Origin: Actinomycetota bacterium
GTDB taxonomy: Bacteria > Margulisbacteria > Marinamargulisbacteria > GCA-2716485 > GCA-002719695
Assembly (NCBI GenBank): GCA_002697535.1
Contig: NZWE01000024.1
Location: forward strand, 40,700-104,699
Direction of reading: 5' to 3'
Length of the DNA stretch: 64,000 nt
Part shown: piece after piece, positions 1-8,515 of the stretch
How the letters are laid out: every line of letters starts with the position of its first letter
Position numbering within the stretch: position 1 is the stretch's first letter
Program-made: the position numbers and the translations under genes
The notes under the pieces: model-generated
The model's input: the letters and a program-made list of their open reading frames with translations, nothing else
The model's database searches: none
Told to the model about the DNA's origin: nothing

Positions 1-78
1 TCATAATACGTAGGGTATGTAAAAAAGTAAATATTTTTCTATTTTTTTATAGCGTTATCCGTTTTATTGGATATTTGT

Positions 79-106
79 TGTGTCATAAACCATCGTTTAT
101 GAGACA
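79..106. repeat. Inverted repeat downstream of ilvN
   Basis: An imperfect 12-bp inverted repeat (arms 79-90 and 95-106, 11 of 12 pairs, loop CATC) lies 18 bases beyond the ilvN stop. It could fold at the 3' end of the ilvBN transcript. Neither side carries a T-tract, so it is not a textbook intrinsic terminator; it may be a stabilising hairpin or an operator for an unseen gene to the left. Nothing else is recognisable in bases 1-123. Confidence 0.45.
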
Positions 107-123
107 GACAACATCACACCCTC

Positions 124-636
124 TTATGTTTCTTCTTTCCCTTTTGTTATTACCATTTTTCCACTACGTACCATTTCTAAAATTCCAAAGGGTTCTAGCA
201 TATTAATGCAGGTATCTATCTTTTTAGATTCACCTACTATTTTTAATATTAGTGTATTATCACTAAAATCTATCGATTCTCCCTGAACATGTTGTACTAA
301 CTGCAGGATTTCACTTCTATCTTTTGGGCTTAACTTCACTTTTATTAACGCAAACTCTTGCTCAATAGCATGGCTACTATCATGCTCTGATGCATGCACG
401 ACATCAACTAACTTGCCACATTGTTTTATAATTTGCTCTAAAACTTCCTTGTCTCCTTGGGCTGTTACCGTCATTCGAGAAAATCGACCATCAATAGCGG
501 GTGATACAACTAAAGACTCTATATTAAATCCTCGCCTGGAAAATACTAAACAAATTCGTAATAATACGCCGGGCTTATTAGCAACAAATAAACTAATGGT
601 ATGACTACCTTCTCGGCTAATGGATTGATTACTCAT
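124..636 (-). CDS. ilvN: Acetolactate synthase small (regulatory) subunit
   Basis: This is the regulatory subunit of acetohydroxyacid synthase, the first common step of valine, leucine and isoleucine synthesis. It activates the IlvB catalytic subunit and confers valine feedback inhibition. The 170 residues match the usual IlvN length. An N-terminal ACT domain (about 10-85) begins HTISLFVANKPGVLLRICLVFSRRGFNIESL, shown here as the typical pattern HTISLFVANKPGVL followed by RRGFNIESL. A C-terminal ACT-like domain follows (about 95-165). The start is ATG, three bases after the ilvB stop, with an AAGGAAG-like sequence upstream inside the end of ilvB, so the two are co-transcribed and probably coupled. 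Confidence 0.95.
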   Translation of the reverse strand: MSNQSISREGSHTISLFVANKPGVLLRICLVFSRRGFNIESLVVSPAIDGRFSRMTVTAQGDKEVLEQIIKQCGKLVDVVHASEHDSSHAIEQEFALIKVKLSPKDRSEILQLVQHVQGESIDFSDNTLILKIVGESKKIDTCINMLEPFGILEMVRSGKMVITKGKEET

Positions 637-639
637 ATG

Positions 640-2370
640 CTATGTACTTCCTTTTGGTTTTTCTAATTTTTTTGTTGGCCTAGAAATAATCATATCTTCA
701 GCAGCTGCCCCAGCTGGTACCATCGGAAAAACATTGTCTTGTTTAATCACTTCAGCATGAATAACACAGGGTCCCTCATTATAATCTAATGCTTTCTGCA
801 ATACCTTTTTAACATCGGCAGGACGCTTAATTCGAAATGCTTTGGCTCCATATGCTTTCGCCACTTTACTAAAATCTGGATTTCCTACCATATCAACCCC
901 TGACAAACGATCATCAAAAAATAGCTCTTGCCACTGCCTTACCATTCCTAAATATTTATTATCAATAATAACAATCTTAATGGGTAACTTATGAATGACT
1001 GCCGTAGATAATTCAAATAATGTCATCTGAAATCCACCATCCCCACAAATAGCAATAACTGTGTTTTTTGGTTGTCCAAACTGCGCCCCAATCGCTGCTG
1101 GAAACCCAAAACCCATTGTTCCAGCTCCCCCTGAGGTAATCCACTGATCAGGTCGTTTAAAATTATAAAACTGTGCCGTCCACATTTGATGTTGCCCAAC
1201 ATCTGTTGTTACGGTTGCTTCCCCTTTTGTTAGTTTATATAACTCATCAATAACATGCTGAGCCTTTAACCCTCCATGAATTTTGTAACTTAATGGGTAT
1301 TTCTTTTTGTTTTTCTGCACTGTTTTCAACCATGCTTTTGTATCTAATGGCTTTACTAAATCTATCAATTTTTCTAAAATAACCTTAGCATCCCCCACAC
1401 AACTCGCATCAGGCACTAAAATTTTATTGATTTCAGCTGGATCAATATCAATATGACATTTTTTAGCTGTTGGACAAAACTTTTCTATTTTAGCAGGGGT
1501 AATTCGATCATCCCAACGTGACCCAATCGAAAAGATTAAATCACATTCGGCTACTGCCTTATTAGCATAGGCAGTTCCATGCATACCTAAAAATCCTACT
1601 GACAACTCATGATCTTCTGGAAATCCTCCCATACCTAGTAACGTCGATGTGACAGCTGCTCCTAATTTTTCGGCTAAGGCTAGTACTTGTTTATGCGCTT
1701 GTGCAATAACAACACCATGACCAATTAACAATAAAGGCTTCTTACATCCCTTAATTGTATCTGCTAATTTTTTAATATCTTTTATCAACGGTTTGTCAGG
1801 CTTTGAAAACCCTGGCAAATCCATTTCAGCACTATCACTATCAGCATCACAGGGACTACTTGAAACATCTTTTGGTACATCAATTAAAACAGGCCCAGGC
1901 CTTCCCGTAACTGTAATAAAAAATGATTCTTTTACAATTCTAGGGATATCGTTAGGGTTTTTTACCAAATAACTATGTTTTACTACAGGGGCTGTAATTC
2001 CAAATACATCTGCCTCTTGGAACGCATCTTTTCCTAGAACAGGGGTTATCTGTTGTCCACAAATAACAATCATGGGCACTGAATCCATATTGGCTGTTAA
2101 TAGCCCTGTAACCGTATTTGTTGCCCCCGGCCCGCTTGTTACTAATACCACCCCTGGCTTTCCTGTTGCCCTTGCATACCCATCCGCCATATGGGTCGCG
2201 CCTTGTTCATGTCTAACTAAAATTAATTCAATAGATGAATCATAAATAGCATCAAAGATAGGAATTGCAGCTCCCCCAGGATAGCCAAAGATATACTTAA
2301 CACCTTGTTTTTCCAAACACCTTATTAACGTTTCTGCCCCATTTAGCTTTTTTTGTTTATTTTTATCCAA
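640..2370 (-). CDS. ilvB: Acetolactate synthase large (catalytic) subunit
   Basis: This is a thiamine-diphosphate enzyme that condenses two pyruvates to 2-acetolactate, or pyruvate and 2-oxobutyrate to acetohydroxybutyrate, in the cytoplasm. The order is N-terminal ThDP PYR domain with the catalytic Glu in VRHEQGATHMADGYAR, central FAD-binding domain, and C-terminal ThDP PP domain with the GDGGFQMTL...DNKYLGMVRQWQ metal/ThDP motif. There is no ATG near the N-terminus. The frame is open to a TTG at 2388, but a second in-frame TTG at 2370 has GGGAG eight bases before it, so I take 2370 (576 residues). It heads the ilvBN operon. Confidence 0.94.
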   Translation of the reverse strand: MDKNKQKKLNGAETLIRCLEKQGVKYIFGYPGGAAIPIFDAIYDSSIELILVRHEQGATHMADGYARATGKPGVVLVTSGPGATNTVTGLLTANMDSVPMIVICGQQITPVLGKDAFQEADVFGITAPVVKHSYLVKNPNDIPRIVKESFFITVTGRPGPVLIDVPKDVSSSPCDADSDSAEMDLPGFSKPDKPLIKDIKKLADTIKGCKKPLLLIGHGVVIAQAHKQVLALAEKLGAAVTSTLLGMGGFPEDHELSVGFLGMHGTAYANKAVAECDLIFSIGSRWDDRITPAKIEKFCPTAKKCHIDIDPAEINKILVPDASCVGDAKVILEKLIDLVKPLDTKAWLKTVQKNKKKYPLSYKIHGGLKAQHVIDELYKLTKGEATVTTDVGQHQMWTAQFYNFKRPDQWITSGGAGTMGFGFPAAIGAQFGQPKNTVIAICGDGGFQMTLFELSTAVIHKLPIKIVIIDNKYLGMVRQWQELFFDDRLSGVDMVGNPDFSKVAKAYGAKAFRIKRPADVKKVLQKALDYNEGPCVIHAEVIKQDNVFPMVPAGAAAEDMIISRPTKKLEKPKGST

Positions 2371-2541
2371 AATAAAAACTCCCTTCAATCAATCTTTTGG
2401 ATTAAATCATACTTTTTAAACATTTTCAAACTTAATTTAACTTAAAAATTAACATTTTTTTAAAAACATTAACAATTCTAGCCATAATTCAAAACCCTGC
2501 CATGGTCTGCCTCTGAATATTAGAGTGAAATTCATATTGCT

Positions 2542-2570
2542 TTGCTTTTTTCTTAACTTCTACATATAAT
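2542..2570 (+). promoter_or_regulatory. Sigma-70-type promoter for the 2592 gene
   Basis: TTGCTT at 2542-2547 and a consensus TATAAT at 2565-2570 are separated by exactly 17 bases. An AGGAGG Shine-Dalgarno sequence follows at 2580-2585. This is a conventional leadered promoter, in contrast to the leaderless arrangement seen at many other genes here. Confidence 0.7.
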
Positions 2571-2591
2571 CATTTTTTTAGGAGGTTTTTT

Positions 2592-3407
2592 ATGATTAAA
2601 TATATATTTTGTATTGCTACCTTTATTTTCTCTCTTTTTACATTTAATTATGCTGAAATTTTAAATGTTGTAACTGACTCAGATACAGCCCTCATTAAAC
2701 TTAATAAAGTTGACATTGGTATTTCTGTTGTTACTAATTATAAAATTAAGACAGGCACTTATCTTCTTACAGTTGAAGATAATGGCGCCGAAATCTATTC
2801 AGAACTTATTGAAATTACCAATGACCAAGAAGTAACCACCATCTCTATCAAACTTGATAATCAATTAGCAAAAGAAGTCATTGATAGTAAAAAACAAAAA
2901 CAATTTGCTTCTTATGCCCTAGGTAAGAAAGGGGATCTTGGCCTTGGGTTTTATATGGCCCCCACATCTCTAAGCGGTTTAAAACTTTCGTATGATATCG
3001 ATCCCCTCACGATTCAAACTATTTTCTGGTTGTCTCAATCTAATACTTCTAGGTATTTTGTAGGGGGTATACGATTTATTAACTACTTTAACAATCAATA
3101 TACTAAACACACCCTATTTCGCTTATATTCTGGTCTTGGCTATATCTACGGCGATCTTAATGGCACCATAGAAACTAATACTGAAATTCCTTTTGGTGCA
3201 GAATTCAAGTTAAGACAACAACTTCCGAAAGCCCCTATCTGGAGCTACTTAATCTTTAGCTACATGGCATTAGGTTATAATTTAATGGCCTCTATTGATG
3301 GTCTATTTTACTTTGTAGAAACAGGCTTAACTCTTACTGAGTCAACCAATAATGATAATGATTACACTGGCCTAAAATTTGCTTTGGGCTTAAAGTATTA
3401 TTTTTAA
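2592..3407 (+). CDS. Exported protein with PEGA-like N-terminus and probable beta-barrel C-terminus
   Basis: No firm family is recognised. Residues 1-20 form a signal peptide (MIKYIFCIATFIFSLFTF). Residues about 22-92 resemble a PEGA-type beta-sandwich: a short domain with 'alike-INKVDIG... TGTYLLTVE' character. The remaining 170 residues alternate polar and hydrophobic/aromatic positions and end in YYF, which suits an outer-membrane beta-barrel terminating in an aromatic residue. It has a strong AGGAGG ribosome binding site seven bases before the ATG and a consensus promoter, so it is probably well expressed. It stands alone, 30 bases before the lipid operon, which has its own -10 box. Confidence 0.6.
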   Translation: MIKYIFCIATFIFSLFTFNYAEILNVVTDSDTALIKLNKVDIGISVVTNYKIKTGTYLLTVEDNGAEIYSELIEITNDQEVTTISIKLDNQLAKEVIDSKKQKQFASYALGKKGDLGLGFYMAPTSLSGLKLSYDIDPLTIQTIFWLSQSNTSRYFVGGIRFINYFNNQYTKHTLFRLYSGLGYIYGDLNGTIETNTEIPFGAEFKLRQQLPKAPIWSYLIFSYMALGYNLMASIDGLFYFVETGLTLTESTNNDNDYTGLKFALGLKYYF

Positions 3408-3423
3408 TTTATCACTTTTTCGT

Positions 3424-3429
3424 TACACT
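3424..3429 (+). promoter_or_regulatory. -10 box of a probable leaderless promoter (lipid operon)
   Basis: TACACT at 3424-3429 ends eight bases before the ATG at 3438. With the usual -10 to start-site distance, transcription would begin at or within two bases of the start codon. No Shine-Dalgarno sequence is present. Confidence 0.55.
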
Positions 3430-3437
3430 ATCATGTA

Positions 3438-4709
3438 ATGGATATACACGATACTAATAAAAAAATTGCCGTTGTTGGAGCGGGCGTTGCTGGTTTAACA
3501 GCGGCTTATTTACTATCTAAAAAATTTAACGTCCATTTATTTGAAAAAAATCACTATTTTGGAGGACATGCTAACACCATTACCATCCCTAATGGAGCTG
3601 ATGCAGGAACCCCCGTCGATACAGGCTTTATTGTCTTTAACAAACAAAATTATCCCGTATTTTTATCACTACTTAAAGCGATTGATGTTCCTTATACATT
3701 ATCTGATATGTCTTTTAGTTATGTTAGCAAAAATCCTTACTTCATGTACTCCTCTGATGTTCCCTGGGGACTATTTGCTCAAAAACGTAACTGGTTTTCA
3801 CCTTCTTTTTATCGTCTTATCTCTGAAATTTTGCGCTTTAATCAACAAGCGTCTTTTGATATCACGTCCAATACTGAATTCCCTGATACTTTAGGTGACT
3901 ACCTTAATCGCCATAAGTTCAGCGACTCCCTTATTCGCTACTACGTGATTCCCATGGGGTCCGCAATTTGGTCTGCTTCGTTTGATGAAACAATGGCTAT
4001 GCCAACACATACCTTTCTTCATTTTTGGCGTAATCATGGCTTACTACAAGTTACTAACAGACCAAGCTGGTATACAATCAAAGGCGGTTCTCGAACCTAT
4101 GTTAATGCAATTATTAATAAACTTCCTAACGTTTCCCTCAACAATGCAGCAACTTCTATTGCACGTTTTGATAATGGCGTTCGCATCCAAACTGAAGATA
4201 ATCAAGAATGCTTCTGTGATTACGTTGTTATCGCCACCCACGCTAATGAAGCGCTAGCACTACTAGAAAATCCCACTGATGATGAAAAACGATTACTCGG
4301 CGCTTGGTCTTATTCAACTAACCACACTCTATTTCATACCGATCCATCTCAACTCCCCCCAAAAAAACAATGTTGGGCTTCTTGGAACTACTTGCAAACA
4401 TCTCAACAGAACGACTCTCCAGTTAGCGTAAGCTACTACATGAATCGCTTACAATCATTACAATCTAAAACACCCTACATTGTTACATTAAACCCTCAAT
4501 CACCTATTCCAGATCCCCATATTATCAAAGACCTTACCTATACTCATCCTTGCTTTAACAAGACTAGCATTGCTACTCAAAAAGAACTCCCTTCTCTTAA
4601 CAATAAACTTCATACATTTTTTTGCGGAAGTTATTTCAAATACGGATTTCATGAAGACGCAGCGTGCTCTGGAGCTGATATTGCCAAACAATTTGGAATA
4701 ACATTTTAA
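3438..4709 (+). CDS. FAD-dependent amine-oxidase-like oxidoreductase (lipid-modification operon)
   Basis: This is a flavoprotein of the NAD(P)/FAD-binding amine oxidase superfamily (COG2907 type). The N-terminal dinucleotide fold reads VVGAGVAGLTAAYLL, with the acidic ribose-binding residue in LFEKNHYFGGHANT. A C-terminal CGSYFKYGFHEDAACSG segment is typical of the group and closes the FAD site. Homologues travel with DUF1365 and cyclopropane-fatty-acid-synthase genes in proteobacteria, where they are thought to modify membrane fatty acids; the exact reaction (desaturation or oxidation of a methylated acyl chain) is inference. It is the first of four genes whose stop and start codons overlap, so all are translationally coupled. 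Confidence 0.85.
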   Translation: MDIHDTNKKIAVVGAGVAGLTAAYLLSKKFNVHLFEKNHYFGGHANTITIPNGADAGTPVDTGFIVFNKQNYPVFLSLLKAIDVPYTLSDMSFSYVSKNPYFMYSSDVPWGLFAQKRNWFSPSFYRLISEILRFNQQASFDITSNTEFPDTLGDYLNRHKFSDSLIRYYVIPMGSAIWSASFDETMAMPTHTFLHFWRNHGLLQVTNRPSWYTIKGGSRTYVNAIINKLPNVSLNNAATSIARFDNGVRIQTEDNQECFCDYVVIATHANEALALLENPTDDEKRLLGAWSYSTNHTLFHTDPSQLPPKKQCWASWNYLQTSQQNDSPVSVSYYMNRLQSLQSKTPYIVTLNPQSPIPDPHIIKDLTYTHPCFNKTSIATQKELPSLNNKLHTFFCGSYFKYGFHEDAACSGADIAKQFGITF

Positions 4710-6655
4710 TGAGCGATATTTTTATTGGCACCTTATTTCATAAACGCTTTCATCCCACAACGCATGCCTTTACCTACCCAGCCTTTTTTTTTGGACTCGA
4801 TTGCGATTCTATTGAATCTATAACTAAAAAAAATCTTTTTTTTAGTTATAATCGATTTAATCTGTTTAGTATTTATGATCGTGACTATTTAAAAGATACC
4901 AAACAAACTATCTCTGAAAAAATTCGCTCTTTATTACAAGAACACAACCATAACACTCCCATTACCTCGATACGCCTATTTACTTCGGCTCGCTGTCTAG
5001 GATACTGCTTTAACCCTGTTAGTTTTTATTACTGTTATACCAACGACACGCTTACGTATGTTATCGCAGAGGTTAATAATACCTTTGGAGAACGTCACCC
5101 CTATATTCTTACCTGTAATGATATTGGAAAGTTTATTAACACATCAACCAATAAAGAATTCTACGTCTCTCCCTTTTTTGATATCGAAGGCTCTTATGAC
5201 TTTAAACTTACTCCCTACCAACCCTCCATGGTCTTTATCATTGATTATAAAAAAGATGACCAGCTGTTGTTACACGCATCCCTTAAAGGCTCCCGCCTTC
5301 GTATGAGTTCTCTTACAACAATAAAGTTGTTGCTTACATTTCCATGGACGTGCTTTGCTACTTTTCTTCGTATACTTTTCCAAGCTTTTAATTTAAAATT
5401 TAAAAAATATTTACCAATAAAACAAAAAATGAAAATAAAACATCCTGATTCTTTTCTCTCTAAGAAACCTGGCTTTATGCAATACCTGCATATGAAACTT
5501 GTCTTATCTCAGTTAAAGCATATTCAAGATTATCATATTTCTGTTACATTACCGTCCGGTATTACTCAATCTTTTGGAGATCCCTCTCGTTCTGAGGATG
5601 CTACTGTCTGGATTAAAGATTATCGCTTTTTTTCTCGCGTAGCATTACGTCAAGATATCGGCCTTGGTGAATCTTTTATGTTAAATGAATGGGAATCTAA
5701 TGACGTTAAAACGTTACTACTTATTTTTCTTAAAAGCTTAAAAACATCTCAAAATATTAATTCATGGGTTTCTTTTCCAATAAAGTTATTGTTAATATTT
5801 CAACATTTTTTAAACCGTAATCATATTACCAATAGCAAAAAAAATATTGGAAAGCATTATGATTTAAGTAACGATTTTTTCAAATGTTTTCTAGACGATA
5901 CCATGATGTATTCATGTGCCTTTTATCCAGACAAAAAAACCTCCTTACTTGATGCACAAAAAGAAAAAATTCAGAAAATTATTGAAGCTAGTGATGTAAA
6001 ACCTGGTATGCATATTTTAGAAATTGGATCTGGCTGGGGTTCTTTAGCCATTGAACTTGCTACCAAACATAACTGCCGTGTTACTACCGTTACAATTTCA
6101 AAAGAACAATTTAATTATGTTAAAGAAAAAATTAAGAATTTAAATTTAACTGATAAAATTACGTTACTATTCCAAGATTACCGCCACCTTGATGGTACCT
6201 TTGATCGCGTTATTTCTATAGAAATGATTGAGGCCGTAGGTCATAAATATCTGCCTACTTATTTTAAAAAAATTAATGATTTACTAACAGAATCTGGCAA
6301 AGCATTTATACAAAGCATTACCATTCGTGATGAAATTTATCATACCTATAAATCTAAAACGGACTGGATTCAAAAATATATTTTTCCTGGAGGACATCTT
6401 CCTTCGGTAAGTCATATTAAAGAGATTATCAAAAATACCAACCTCTCTCTTACATTCTCAGAAAATATCGGACCTCATTATATTCAAACTTTAGAAGACT
6501 GGAAAATAACACTTCTTAAGAATATTGAAACTGTAAAATCTCTCGGTTTTGATGATACGTTTATCCGAAAATGGCTCTATTATTTTGAATATTGCCAAGC
6601 TGGATTTAAAGCCGATCAAGTCCGTGACTACCATTTAGTTTTTGATAAAAAATGA
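4709..6655 (+). CDS. DUF1365 - cyclopropane-fatty-acyl-phospholipid synthase fusion
   Basis: Two proteins usually encoded separately are joined here. Residues about 1-235 match DUF1365 (FIGTLFHKRFHPTTHAFTYP; CLGYCFNPVSFYYCY). Residues about 260-648 form an S-adenosylmethionine-dependent cyclopropane synthase/mycolic-methyltransferase-type domain, with the SAM loop ILEIGSGWGSLAIEL near residue 434, an SIEMIEAVGH motif, and YIFPGGHLPS. The second domain would add a methylene or methyl group to unsaturated acyl chains of membrane phospholipids. The start ATG overlaps the previous stop (TAATG), and the stop overlaps the next start (ATGA). The frame is continuous with no ribosome-binding site between the domains, so the fusion looks genuine. 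Confidence 0.88.
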   Translation: MSDIFIGTLFHKRFHPTTHAFTYPAFFFGLDCDSIESITKKNLFFSYNRFNLFSIYDRDYLKDTKQTISEKIRSLLQEHNHNTPITSIRLFTSARCLGYCFNPVSFYYCYTNDTLTYVIAEVNNTFGERHPYILTCNDIGKFINTSTNKEFYVSPFFDIEGSYDFKLTPYQPSMVFIIDYKKDDQLLLHASLKGSRLRMSSLTTIKLLLTFPWTCFATFLRILFQAFNLKFKKYLPIKQKMKIKHPDSFLSKKPGFMQYLHMKLVLSQLKHIQDYHISVTLPSGITQSFGDPSRSEDATVWIKDYRFFSRVALRQDIGLGESFMLNEWESNDVKTLLLIFLKSLKTSQNINSWVSFPIKLLLIFQHFLNRNHITNSKKNIGKHYDLSNDFFKCFLDDTMMYSCAFYPDKKTSLLDAQKEKIQKIIEASDVKPGMHILEIGSGWGSLAIELATKHNCRVTTVTISKEQFNYVKEKIKNLNLTDKITLLFQDYRHLDGTFDRVISIEMIEAVGHKYLPTYFKKINDLLTESGKAFIQSITIRDEIYHTYKSKTDWIQKYIFPGGHLPSVSHIKEIIKNTNLSLTFSENIGPHYIQTLEDWKITLLKNIETVKSLGFDDTFIRKWLYYFEYCQAGFKADQVRDYHLVFDKK

Positions 6656-7455
6656 CCATCCTGATCATTTTTCTACACCATCTCTTCATATCATTTTTAT
6701 TAACAACACTTACATGGTGTATTTATTTATATTATCGTAATATGAGCATCATTGATATGACATGGGCATTAGGTTTTCTTGCCCTTATTATTTATGATTA
6801 TGCTTATTTTCTTCCACAATTTACCCCTGCTCAAAACCAAGTAGATTATATCTATCCCACGCTTATTTTTCTTATCTGTTTATGGTCTTTACGTTTAAGT
6901 TCTTTTATTTTCTTTACTCGCCTTAAACATAACCACCTTGATCATCGCTATGAAGCGATTAAAGCCAACTGGAAAGAAAAATCATCTTTGAAAGTTTTAT
7001 TTAATTACTGGTTTCAAGGATTCTTACAAGCATGCTTATCTATTTCATTTATTCCATTATTATTTACGAATATTAATACATCTTTTCTTATCATCCCTAT
7101 TGTCATTTCATTAATTGGGATAGTTGGAGAAGCACTTTCTGATTACCAATTATTGATGTTTAAAAAAACCGCATCTACTGACACTATTTGCAAGATTGGT
7201 TTATGGCGCTTTTCTCGTCATCCTAATTATTTTTTTGATATTTTGTTTTGGTTTGGGGTTTCCTTATATACATTCTTATATTCAAAAATCATTTTGGTTT
7301 TTGCATCGCCTGTATTACTCTATAGTATTATGAGATTTATTACAGGTCGTATTTCTGAAAACATCAGTTTAACTAAAAAAGGTAATTCTTACAAAGCCTA
7401 CCAAGAGTCAACACCTATGATCTTTCCTATTCCCTTTTTGAGATCTAACTCATGA
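6652..7455 (+). CDS. DUF1295 (steroid 5-alpha-reductase-like) membrane protein
   Basis: This is an integral membrane protein of 267 residues with about six or seven hydrophobic segments. It matches DUF1295 of the steroid 5-alpha-reductase/isoprenylcysteine methyltransferase-like superfamily: IDMTWALGFL near the N-terminus and the signature GLWRFSRHPNYFFDILFWFGV near residues 181-201, which forms the nucleotide-binding region in relatives. It may reduce a double bond of a lipid intermediate. The ATGA overlap with both neighbours couples its translation to the two methyltransferases. Confidence 0.85.
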   Translation: MTILIIFLHHLFISFLLTTLTWCIYLYYRNMSIIDMTWALGFLALIIYDYAYFLPQFTPAQNQVDYIYPTLIFLICLWSLRLSSFIFFTRLKHNHLDHRYEAIKANWKEKSSLKVLFNYWFQGFLQACLSISFIPLLFTNINTSFLIIPIVISLIGIVGEALSDYQLLMFKKTASTDTICKIGLWRFSRHPNYFFDILFWFGVSLYTFLYSKIILVFASPVLLYSIMRFITGRISENISLTKKGNSYKAYQESTPMIFPIPFLRSNS

Positions 7456-8483
7456 CGTGGATTGATAGATTAATTACTTTTAATATTATCCCTATTTGGC
7501 TTTATCGACTCATCATTCGCTTTTTAGTTTTTAAAAAAGTTAGGCGTGAACTTGCATTGTATTACCATCGAGGCAAAGATAATCAATCTATGGTCTCTTT
7601 TTTATCTCAAGGGGCCCTCGCTACTCATACCCAAGATGCCAATGAACAACATTATTGCGTCCCTCCTAAATTCTTTCAATCTGTTTTAGGTGACCATTTA
7701 AAATACTCTTGTTGCTACTGGGATAAAGATTGCAAGTCTCTATCAGATGCTGAACAAGCCATGCTAGACCTTACTGTTTTCCGTTCTAAAATTGAAGATG
7801 GTCACCGTATCCTAGAGTTAGGGTGTGGCTGGGGATCGTTAACCTTATTTATGGCAAAACAATTTCCTAATAGCACGATTCTTGCCATGTCAAATTCTTC
7901 TGAACAAAAAGACTATATTGAATCACAACTTTCTCTTCATAATCTTAACAATGTAACCGTTATCACTGAAAATATTACAGAGTTTTCTACTGATGAAACA
8001 TTTGATCGAATTATCTCGATAGAAATGTTTGAACATTTATCTAACTATCAATTATTATTTGAAAAATTAAATACATGGCTTCATCGTGATGGCTATATTT
8101 TTATCCATATCTTTGGCCATAAATATGTATCTTATCCATTCGTAAACCAATCTGCTACAGATTGGATCGCTAGGCACTTTTTTTCAGGTGGTGTTATGCC
8201 CTCAGAATCCCTGTTTAGTTACTTTGAAAAAGATCTGTTAATTGCTCATAAATGGCGTGTTAATGGTACTCACTATCAAAAAACAGCTAACGCTTGGCTC
8301 AATAATTTGGTTCAGCAAAAAAAAGAACTTTTCACCCTTTTTAACGACACCTATGGCCATTCTGAACTAAAGAAAAAATGGTCCGGTTGGACTGTTTTTT
8401 TTATTGCTTGTGCTGAACTGTTTGGATTTAATAAAGGCAATGATTACATGGTCTTTCATTATCTTCTTCGAAAAAAGATTTAA
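7452..8483 (+). CDS. Cyclopropane-fatty-acid-synthase-like methyltransferase (second copy)
   Basis: This 343-residue class I SAM methyltransferase belongs to the cyclopropane synthase family. The SAM-binding loop is RILELGCGWGSLTLFM near residues 117-132. The substrate-side motifs are DHLKYSCCYWD, IISIEMFEHLSNYQ and FFSGGVMPSE. It is distinct from the fused copy upstream: it has no DUF1365 domain and has an N-terminal extension rich in basic and aromatic residues. A pair of divergent family members in one operon suggests sequential modification of the same lipid. It ends within a perfect A/T palindrome (8472-8491). Confidence 0.88.
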   Translation: MTWIDRLITFNIIPIWLYRLIIRFLVFKKVRRELALYYHRGKDNQSMVSFLSQGALATHTQDANEQHYCVPPKFFQSVLGDHLKYSCCYWDKDCKSLSDAEQAMLDLTVFRSKIEDGHRILELGCGWGSLTLFMAKQFPNSTILAMSNSSEQKDYIESQLSLHNLNNVTVITENITEFSTDETFDRIISIEMFEHLSNYQLLFEKLNTWLHRDGYIFIHIFGHKYVSYPFVNQSATDWIARHFFSGGVMPSESLFSYFEKDLLIAHKWRVNGTHYQKTANAWLNNLVQQKKELFTLFNDTYGHSELKKKWSGWTVFFIACAELFGFNKGNDYMVFHYLLRKKI

Positions 8484-8491
8484 ATCTTTTT
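8472..8491 (+). terminator. A/T-rich palindrome, possible terminator of the lipid operon
   Basis: A perfect 20-bp palindrome (8-bp arms AAAAAGAT/ATCTTTTT, loop TTAA) overlaps the stop codon at 8481-8483 and ends in a five-T run. The stem is A/T-only apart from one G-C pair, so it would be a weak intrinsic terminator. Confidence 0.4.
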
Positions 8492-8501
8492 AATCCTTCG
8501 C

Positions 8502-8507
8502 TATTCT
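8502..8507 (+). promoter_or_regulatory. -10 box of a probable leaderless promoter
   Basis: TATTCT at 8502-8507 ends eight bases before the ATG at 8516, and there is no Shine-Dalgarno sequence. Confidence 0.45.
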
Positions 8508-8515
8508 TATTCTCT

